From: Azospirillum melinis
Lineage (GTDB): Bacteria > Pseudomonadota > Alphaproteobacteria > Azospirillales > Azospirillaceae
Direction: 5' to 3'
Assembly: GCF_013340935.1 (NCBI RefSeq)
Contig: NZ_WHOS01000004.1
Span: 62,001-126,000 of the forward strand
DNA: 64,000 nt
The notes under the pieces were generated by a model. That model was not told the DNA's origin and did not search any database. It saw only the letters and a program-made list of their open reading frames with translations. The position numbers and the translations under genes are program-made. Each line of letters starts with the position of its first letter. Positions within the stretch are counted from its first letter, which is position 1. Shown piece after piece: positions 58,156 through 64,000 of the stretch.

Positions 58156-61100
58156 TCACGCTGCCTGCGCGGCCCGTTCGCGCAGCCGTTGTTCCAGCGC
58201 CCGCCAGCGCGGTTCCACCGCCTCCATCGCGCGGTGCTTGACCGGGCCGAAGCCGCGGATTTCCTGCGGCAAGGCAGCCAGTTCCACCGCGGTGGCGAGC
58301 CGGTCGGCCGACAGCCGCTCGGCGATCTCCGCCACCGTCGCCTCAAAGCGGGTGACCAGGGCGCGCTCCATCTTCCGCTCCGCCGTGTAGCCGAACGGGT
58401 CCAGCGCCGTGCCCCGCAGCTTTTTCATCGCCGCCAGCCCGCGGAATACCGGCAGGATCCAGCCGCCCAGCGCCATCTTGCGCGGCTCGCCATGGCCGTT
58501 GGTGTCGCGCGACAGCAGGGGCGGGGCGAGGTGGAAGACCGGCTTCCAATCACCCTCGAAACGCTCCTCCAGGCTTTTGCGGAAGCTGGGATCGCTGTGC
58601 AGGCGGGCGACCTCATACTCGTCCTTGTAGGCCATCAGCTTGAAGGCGCTGCGCGCCACCGCCTCGGCCAGCGCGGTCGATCCGGGGGCGGCGCGGGCCT
58701 CCGCCTGCCGCGCCCGCTCGACCAGCGCGCGATAGCGGTCGGCATAGGCACGGTCCTGATAGTCGGTCAGGAACGCCGCGCGCCGCTCGACGATGGCGGC
58801 CAGATCGGTGGCCGGCGCCTGCTCCTCCGCCCCGAGCGTCGCCAGCAGTTCCGGCCGGTGTGCGGCGAGGCGGCCGAAGGCGAAGGCGCGCAGGTTGGCG
58901 GGGACGCCGGTGCCGTTCAGTTCGATGGCGCGGGTCAGCGCCTCAAGCCCGACCGGCAACAGCCCCTTCTGGAAGGCGACGCCCATCAGGAAGACGTTGG
59001 CGAGGATGCTGTCGCCGAACAGCGCGGTGACCACCCGGTTGGCGTCCACCACCTCCACCCGGTCCGGTCCGGCGGCGCGGCGCAGGCTGCGCAGCAGCGA
59101 TCCGGCATCGGGCAGTTTGCTGCCGTCGCGGGTAAAGGCGCCGGTCGGCGCGACATGGGCGTTCGCCACCACCCGCGTGCGGCCCAGCCGCACCGTCTTC
59201 AGGGCGTCCGGAGAGGCCGCGACCACCGTGTCGCAGGCCAGCACCAGCTGCGCCTGCTTCGGATCGATCCGCGCCTGATTGAGCCGCCCCGCATCCTCCG
59301 CCACCCGCAGATAGCTGTAGACCGCACCGCCCTTCTGCGCGAAGCCCATGAAGTCGAGCACCGAGGACGCCTTGCCTTCCAGATGCGCCGCCATCGCCAG
59401 CACGGCGCCGATGGTGACGATTCCGGTGCCGCCGACGCCGACGATGAGGATCTCGGCCGGGTCGTCACTGGCGGCAAGCTGCGGCAGCGGCAGCGCCGCC
59501 AGATCGTCGGCGAAGCGCGCGGCGACGCTGTCGGGGTCCGGCTTGCGCAAAGACCCGCCGACCACCGAGACGAAACTGGGGCAGAAGCCGTCGGCGCAGG
59601 AATAGTCCTTGTTGCAGCTGGACTGGTCGATCTGCCGCTTCACGCCGAATTCGGTCTGCTTGGGCTGCACCGACAGGCAGTTCGACTTCTTCCCGCAATC
59701 GCCGCAGCCTTCGCAGACCAGATCGTTGATCACCATCCGGCGCGCCGGGTCGGTCATGGTGCCGCGCTTGCGCCGGCGGCGCTTCTCGGCGGCACAGGTC
59801 TGCTCATAGACGATTGCCGTAACGCCGGAAATCTCGCGCATCTCGCGCTGCACGGCGTCCAACTCCTCGCGGTGATGCACGGTGGTGAAGGGCGCAAGCC
59901 CGGACCGGCTGTCGTACTTCTCCGGCGCGTCGCTGACGACGGCGATGCGGGTGATGCCTTCCGCCGCCAGCTGGCGGGTGATGGCGTCGACGGAGATCGG
60001 GCCGTCCACCGGCTGGCCGCCGGTCATGGCGACGGCGTCGTTGAACAGGATCTTGTAGGTGATGTTGATCCTGGCGGCCACCGCCTGCCGGATCGCCAGC
60101 AGGCCGGAATGGAAATAGGTGCCCTCGCCCAGATTCTGGAAGATATGCGGCCGCTTGCTGAACGGTGCCTGCCCGATCCAGCTGACGCCCTCGCCGCCCA
60201 TCTGGCTCAGCCCCACCGTGTCGCGGTCCATCCACGACGCCATGAAATGGCAGCCGATGCCGGCCATCGCCTTGCTGCCGTCCGGCACCCTGGTCGAGCT
60301 GTTGTGCGGACAGCCGGAGCAGAAATAGGGCGTGCGCGGCAGGGCAGGGGCGGCAGGCGCCTCGCCGGGCAGCAGCTCCGCCAGCCGGCCGGAGAAATCA
60401 CGCTGGGGAAAGCGGTGGCGGATGCGTTCCACCAGCGCCTTGGCGACGATCCACGGCCGCAGCTCCCCGGTGGCGGGCAGGAGAGGGGCGCCGAACTCGT
60501 CGGTCTTGCCGACCACGGCGCGCGGCCGCTCGCCAGCCGGCAGGTGGAACAGCAGGTCCTTCAGCTGGCCTTCGACGACGGGGGCCTTCTCCTCGACCAC
60601 CAGGATCTCCTCGGCCCCGCGCGCGGCGGTCAGGGCGAAGTCGGGCTCCAGCGGCCAGGACAGGCCGATCTTGTGGACCGACAGCCCGATCTCCGCCGCC
60701 TCCGCCGGGCCGATGCCCAGCAGGCGCAGTGCCTCCATCAGGTCGAGATGGGCCTTGCCGGTGGTGACGATGCGCAGCCACCCACCGGTCCCCAGCACGC
60801 TGCGGTCGATGCGGTTGACGCGGGCGAAGGCCTTCACCGCCGCGACCTTGGCGGCCAGCCGCTCCTCGATGGCGAGGCTGGGCAGGTCGGGCCAGCGGTA
60901 ATGCAGGCCCCCCGGCGGCGGGTCGAACGCCACCGGCAGGAAGCCGCGCTCCAGCGACGGCAGCCGGACGGTGGCGGAGCTTTCCACCGATTCCGAAATC
61001 GCCTTGAAGCCGATCCACGCCCCGGAAAAGCGCGACAGGGCGTAACCGTAAAGGCCGAAGTCGAGATACTCGCGCACGCCCGACGGGTTCAGCACCGGCA

Positions 61101-61653
61101 TCGACCATGCGATCATCGCAAGGTCGCTCTGGTGCGGCATGCTGGAGGACACGCAGCCATGGTCGTCGCCGGCCACCGCCAGCACCCCGCCGCGGGGCGA
61201 GCTGCCATAGGCGTTGGCATGCTTCAGCACGTCGCCGGAACGGTCCACCCCCGGCCCCTTGCCGTACCACATCCCGAACACGCCATCGACGGTGCCCTCG
61301 CCGGAGGATTCGACCTGCTGGGTGCCCATGACGGCGGTGGCGCCCAGATCCTCGTTCACGCCGGGGACGAAGCGAATGGCGTGGGTATCGAGATGCTTGC
61401 GCGCCTGCCACAGCGCCTGATCCAGCCCGCCCAGCGGCGAGCCGCGATAGCCGCTGACGAAGCCGGCGGTGTTCAGCCCGGCCCGCCGGTCGCTCTCCGC
61501 CTGGAGCAGCAGCAGCCGGACCAGCGCCTGGGTGCCGGACAGATAGACCTGCCCCTCGGTGCGGCAGTAGCGGTCGTCCAGGCGATAGCTCCGGTCGATC
61601 TCCGCCTGTTCCGGCCGCAGGCCTCCCCGCAATCCCGGCTGCATGCCGTCCAT
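58156..61653 (-). CDS. indolepyruvate ferredoxin oxidoreductase family protein
   Basis: 1165-residue fused 2-oxoacid:ferredoxin oxidoreductase. The N-terminal half has the alpha-type region (FVSGYRGSPLGGLDQALW) and the TPP-binding segment GIGCHFMASWMDRDTVGLSQMGGEGVSW. The middle holds two Fe-S cysteine clusters (CEGCGDCGKKSNCLS and SSCNKDYSCADGFCPSF). The C-terminal part is the gamma-type domain (ILIVGVGGTGIVTIGAVLAMAAHLEGK). It converts aryl or branched 2-oxoacids to acyl-CoA plus reduced ferredoxin; the exact substrate is not shown. It tail-to-tail converges on the TPR/glycosyltransferase gene with a 7-bp gap. Confidence 0.95.
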   Translation of the reverse strand: MDGMQPGLRGGLRPEQAEIDRSYRLDDRYCRTEGQVYLSGTQALVRLLLLQAESDRRAGLNTAGFVSGYRGSPLGGLDQALWQARKHLDTHAIRFVPGVNEDLGATAVMGTQQVESSGEGTVDGVFGMWYGKGPGVDRSGDVLKHANAYGSSPRGGVLAVAGDDHGCVSSSMPHQSDLAMIAWSMPVLNPSGVREYLDFGLYGYALSRFSGAWIGFKAISESVESSATVRLPSLERGFLPVAFDPPPGGLHYRWPDLPSLAIEERLAAKVAAVKAFARVNRIDRSVLGTGGWLRIVTTGKAHLDLMEALRLLGIGPAEAAEIGLSVHKIGLSWPLEPDFALTAARGAEEILVVEEKAPVVEGQLKDLLFHLPAGERPRAVVGKTDEFGAPLLPATGELRPWIVAKALVERIRHRFPQRDFSGRLAELLPGEAPAAPALPRTPYFCSGCPHNSSTRVPDGSKAMAGIGCHFMASWMDRDTVGLSQMGGEGVSWIGQAPFSKRPHIFQNLGEGTYFHSGLLAIRQAVAARINITYKILFNDAVAMTGGQPVDGPISVDAITRQLAAEGITRIAVVSDAPEKYDSRSGLAPFTTVHHREELDAVQREMREISGVTAIVYEQTCAAEKRRRRKRGTMTDPARRMVINDLVCEGCGDCGKKSNCLSVQPKQTEFGVKRQIDQSSCNKDYSCADGFCPSFVSVVGGSLRKPDPDSVAARFADDLAALPLPQLAASDDPAEILIVGVGGTGIVTIGAVLAMAAHLEGKASSVLDFMGFAQKGGAVYSYLRVAEDAGRLNQARIDPKQAQLVLACDTVVAASPDALKTVRLGRTRVVANAHVAPTGAFTRDGSKLPDAGSLLRSLRRAAGPDRVEVVDANRVVTALFGDSILANVFLMGVAFQKGLLPVGLEALTRAIELNGTGVPANLRAFAFGRLAAHRPELLATLGAEEQAPATDLAAIVERRAAFLTDYQDRAYADRYRALVERARQAEARAAPGSTALAEAVARSAFKLMAYKDEYEVARLHSDPSFRKSLEERFEGDWKPVFHLAPPLLSRDTNGHGEPRKMALGGWILPVFRGLAAMKKLRGTALDPFGYTAERKMERALVTRFEATVAEIAERLSADRLATAVELAALPQEIRGFGPVKHRAMEAVEPRWRALEQRLRERAAQAA

Positions 61654-61816
61654 CTCTCGTCCCCTCGGATTTCTATCGTTGGGGATAAGTCTGCGCCTTT
61701 CGCAGGCAAATGATTTTGCGGGTTGGTCGGGGATCGGGGGTGTTCGGAAAATCCTGTTGCGGATTGTTGGGCGTGTGAGCGAAATTTTTGCGCGGCACCG
61801 GCGCGTTCGGGCGGAG

Positions 61817-63466
61817 TTACCCCCGCAGGGCGGCGCGGCGGTCGGCCCGCATCAGGGCGGCCCCGCGCTCGGCGATCATCACCGTCGGCGTGTTGGTGTT
61901 GCCGGAGGTCAGCGTCGGCATCACCGAGGCGTCGATCACGCGCAAGCCACGCACACCCCTTACCCGCATCTCCGCATCGGTGACGGCGGTGGCATCGTCC
62001 GTGCTGCCCATCCGGCAGGTGCCGACCGGGTGGAAAATGGTGGTGCCGATGTCGCCGGCAGCATTCGCCAGTTCCTCCTCGCTCTGGAAGCTGGGGCCGG
62101 GCTTATATTCCTGCGGGTGGTAGGGGGCCAGCGCCGGCTGCGAGACGATGCGCCGGGTCAGCGCCAGCGCCTTGGCCGCCTTCGCCCGGTCGGCCGGATC
62201 GGACAGGTAGCAAGGGGCGATGGCCGGGTTGGCGCGGTGATCGGCGCTGGTGATTCGGGTCCAGCCGCGCGACGCCGGGCGCAGGTCGCAGACGCTGGCG
62301 GTGAAGGCGGGGAAGCCGTGCAGCGGATCGCCGAACTTCTCCAGCGACAGCGGCTGCACATGATACTCCAGGTCGGCGCTTTCGACCTCCGGCGAGGATT
62401 TGGCGAAGACGCCGAGCTGGCTGGGCGCCATGGTCAGCGGCCCCTTGCGGAACAGCGCATATTCCAGCCCCATCATCGCCTTGCCGAACAGGCTGCCGGC
62501 CCGCTTGTTCAGCGTGACGATGCCGTCGACCTTGTAGATCATGCGCAGTTGCAGATGGTCCTGCAAATTGGCGCCGACGTCCGGCGCGTCCAGCACCACC
62601 GGAATGCCGAGCGATTTCAGATGTTCCGCCGGGCCGATGCCGGAGCGCTGGAGGATCGCCGGGCTGCCGATGGACCCGGCGGCCAGCACCGTCTCGACGC
62701 TGGAGGTCGCCCGCGCCGGCTCGCCATTCACGGTGAAGCGGATGCCGGTGGCGCGGCCGTCGGCGATCTCCACCCGGTCGATGGCCGCATCGATGGCGAG
62801 CTTCAGATTCGGCCGGTCGAGGGCCGGGCGCAGGAAGGCCTTGGCGGCGCTCCAGCGGATGCCGCCCTTCTGGTTCACCTCGAAACTGCCGACGCCGAGA
62901 TTGTCGCCGCGGTTGAAATCGTCGTTGCGGGGAATGCCGACCTGCCGCGCTGCCTCGGCGAAGCGGTCGAGCAGGTCCCAGCGCAACCGCTGCCGCTCCA
63001 CCCGCCATTCGCCGCCGGTGCCATGCATCTCGTCGGCGCCGCGCCAGTAATCCTCGCTGCCCTTGAAGACCGGCAGAACCTCGCTCCAGCTCCAGCGGCT
63101 GTCGCCGGTGAGGGCGGCCCATTCGTCGTAATCGCGTGCCTGCCCGCGCATGGCGATCATGCCGTTGATCGACGAGCAGCCGCCCAGCACCTTGCCGCGG
63201 GCGTAATGGATGCTGCGGCCGTTCAGCCCCGGCTCGGCCTCCGTCTTGAAACACCAGTCGGTGCGCGGGTTGCCGATGCAGAACAGATAGCCGGCGGGGA
63301 TGTGCAGCCAGATCCAGCTGTCCTTGCCGCCGGCCTCCAGCAGCAGGACCGAGACGTCGGGATCGGCCGACAGCCGGTTGGCCAGCACGCAGCCGGCCGT
63401 GCCGCCTCCTGCGATGATGTAGTCGAAGCTGCCGAAGTCGAGCACGCCCGCCATCCCGTCCGCCAT
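61817..63466 (-). CDS. GMC family oxidoreductase (choline/alcohol dehydrogenase type)
   Basis: 549-residue FAD enzyme of the glucose-methanol-choline family. The FAD dinucleotide fold DYIIAGGGTAGCVLANRLSADPDVSVLLLEAGG is at the N-terminus, GMC signature 1 is GGCSSINGMIAMRG, signature 2 is GSIGSPAILQRSGIGP, and the C-terminal HPVGTCRMG and SGNTNTPTVMIAERGA hold the catalytic His and Asn. ATG 63466 has GGGAGG upstream. The closest functional types are choline dehydrogenase and long-chain alcohol dehydrogenases. It follows the LysR gene on the same strand by about 120 bp and could be its target. Confidence 0.95.
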   Translation of the reverse strand: MADGMAGVLDFGSFDYIIAGGGTAGCVLANRLSADPDVSVLLLEAGGKDSWIWLHIPAGYLFCIGNPRTDWCFKTEAEPGLNGRSIHYARGKVLGGCSSINGMIAMRGQARDYDEWAALTGDSRWSWSEVLPVFKGSEDYWRGADEMHGTGGEWRVERQRLRWDLLDRFAEAARQVGIPRNDDFNRGDNLGVGSFEVNQKGGIRWSAAKAFLRPALDRPNLKLAIDAAIDRVEIADGRATGIRFTVNGEPARATSSVETVLAAGSIGSPAILQRSGIGPAEHLKSLGIPVVLDAPDVGANLQDHLQLRMIYKVDGIVTLNKRAGSLFGKAMMGLEYALFRKGPLTMAPSQLGVFAKSSPEVESADLEYHVQPLSLEKFGDPLHGFPAFTASVCDLRPASRGWTRITSADHRANPAIAPCYLSDPADRAKAAKALALTRRIVSQPALAPYHPQEYKPGPSFQSEEELANAAGDIGTTIFHPVGTCRMGSTDDATAVTDAEMRVRGVRGLRVIDASVMPTLTSGNTNTPTVMIAERGAALMRADRRAALRG

Positions 63467-63588
63467 CCGCGTCCCTCCCCAGGGGATCTGTTGATTTGTC
63501 AGGCGTATTAGATTGCTGACCGGGCGGACGATCCAGCGAAATTTCGCCGCAGCGGCATCCTTCGCGGCGGACACCGCCGTCTCCCCGT

Positions 63589-64000
63589 TCACTCCGCCAT
63601 CCGCCGCCGTTCGCGCTCCGTCAGCAGATCGACGAAGGCCCGCACCTTGGTCGGGCGGAAGCGGGCGGCGGGAAAGACGGCATGGATGCCACCCGGCGGC
63701 AGGCTCCAGCCCGGCAGGATGCGGACGAGCCGGCCCGAAGCCAGATCGTCGGCCACGCAGTAATCCGGCAGGACCGACAGCCCGGCCCCCTCGCGCACCG
63801 CCTCGCGCACGGCGAAGGTGGCGTCCAGTGCGATGGATGCCCGCGGCGACACCGTGCGCGCCTCGCCGGTCGCGGCGGTGAACTGCCAGCTCAGCGGGTT
63901 GCGCAGCACCGTGTTGGCGACGAAGGGCAGGGCGGCGATGTCCTCCGGCCCGGCGTCCTTGTCACCTCCCTCGCCCATCCGGGCAGCCAGGGCCGGGGTG
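63589..64000 (-). CDS. LysR-family regulator, C-terminal fragment
   Basis: Open to the window end, so only the last ~135 residues of a LysR effector-binding domain are visible (LPFVANTVLRNPLSWQF, FAVREAVREGAGLSVLPDYCVADDLASGRLVRILPGWSLPPGGIHAVFPAARFRPTKVRAFVDLL). This last motif is the common C-terminal pattern of LysR regulators. The DNA-binding half is outside. It is directly upstream of the GMC oxidoreductase on the same strand. Confidence 0.9.
   Translation of the reverse strand, partial: TPALAARMGEGGDKDAGPEDIAALPFVANTVLRNPLSWQFTAATGEARTVSPRASIALDATFAVREAVREGAGLSVLPDYCVADDLASGRLVRILPGWSLPPGGIHAVFPAARFRPTKVRAFVDLLTERERRRMAE

Noticed and set aside
58189..61713. Plus-strand 1174-codon frame opposite the oxidoreductase gene
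   Set aside because: Antisense shadow of the oxidoreductase; His/Gln/Arg-rich without motifs.

Overview
The window is about 64 kb of very GC-rich DNA with dense, often ATGA-overlapping genes. It looks like part of a large secondary replicon (megaplasmid or chromid) of an alphaproteobacterium, most likely Azospirillum or a close Rhodospirillales relative. That placement is an inference. It rests on an RPA-family RepA with 21-bp iterons and a ParA, on FlaF, on many TPR/glycosyltransferase genes, and on the codon bias. No tRNA, rRNA, CRISPR array or insertion sequence was seen.

Layout. 1-750: 3' end of a GH1 beta-glucosidase. 752-8287: two divergent histidine-utilisation operons, hutI-hutC-hutU leftward and hutF-hutH-hutG rightward, around a short spacer with a likely HutC operator. 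Together they encode the HutF/HutG route from histidine to glutamate plus formate. 8303-9037: a PAP2-type phosphatase. 9042-13917: the replication and partition module, with leftward repA, a 0.5-kb iteron region in two opposite orientations, a helix-turn-helix protein, an unknown protein, a perfect 16-bp palindrome, parA and a DUF3102-like gene in the usual parB position.

13973-25938: a LysR regulator, a complete LIV-type ABC transporter, a D-glutamate-cyclase-like enzyme, an orphan amino-acid-type binding protein, and pxpB-pxpC-(chemoreceptor)-pxpA. This reads as an island for taking up, sensing and hydrolysing 5-oxoproline or a related glutamate derivative. 26148-30290: a porin-like protein, an endostatin/lectin-like secreted protein, a cysteine desulfurase and a sorbosone-dehydrogenase-like lipoprotein. 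30367-35496: a GT41 (OGT-like) TPR transferase, a lone LptF-type permease, a heptosyltransferase-like GT9 and FlaF. 35578-37623: glutamine-dependent NAD synthetase.

37981-45538: signal transduction. A CheB-CheR-PAS fusion overlaps a hybrid histidine kinase, followed by a CHASE3/HisKA_2 kinase broken by an apparent one-base frameshift and a single-domain receiver. 45551-47653: nitroreductase, OsmC-like protein and AEC transporter, leftward. 48006-58148: a cellulose operon (bcsA, bcsB, bcsZ, a TPR protein, a lipoprotein and a TPR/glycosyltransferase-like protein) with no BcsC outer-membrane barrel. 58156-64000: an indolepyruvate ferredoxin oxidoreductase-family fusion, a GMC oxidoreductase and the 3' part of a LysR gene, all leftward.

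The replication module is the clearest structure not explained by ordinary genes. The oxoproline island with its embedded chemoreceptor and the barrel-less cellulose operon are the most interesting metabolic contexts.
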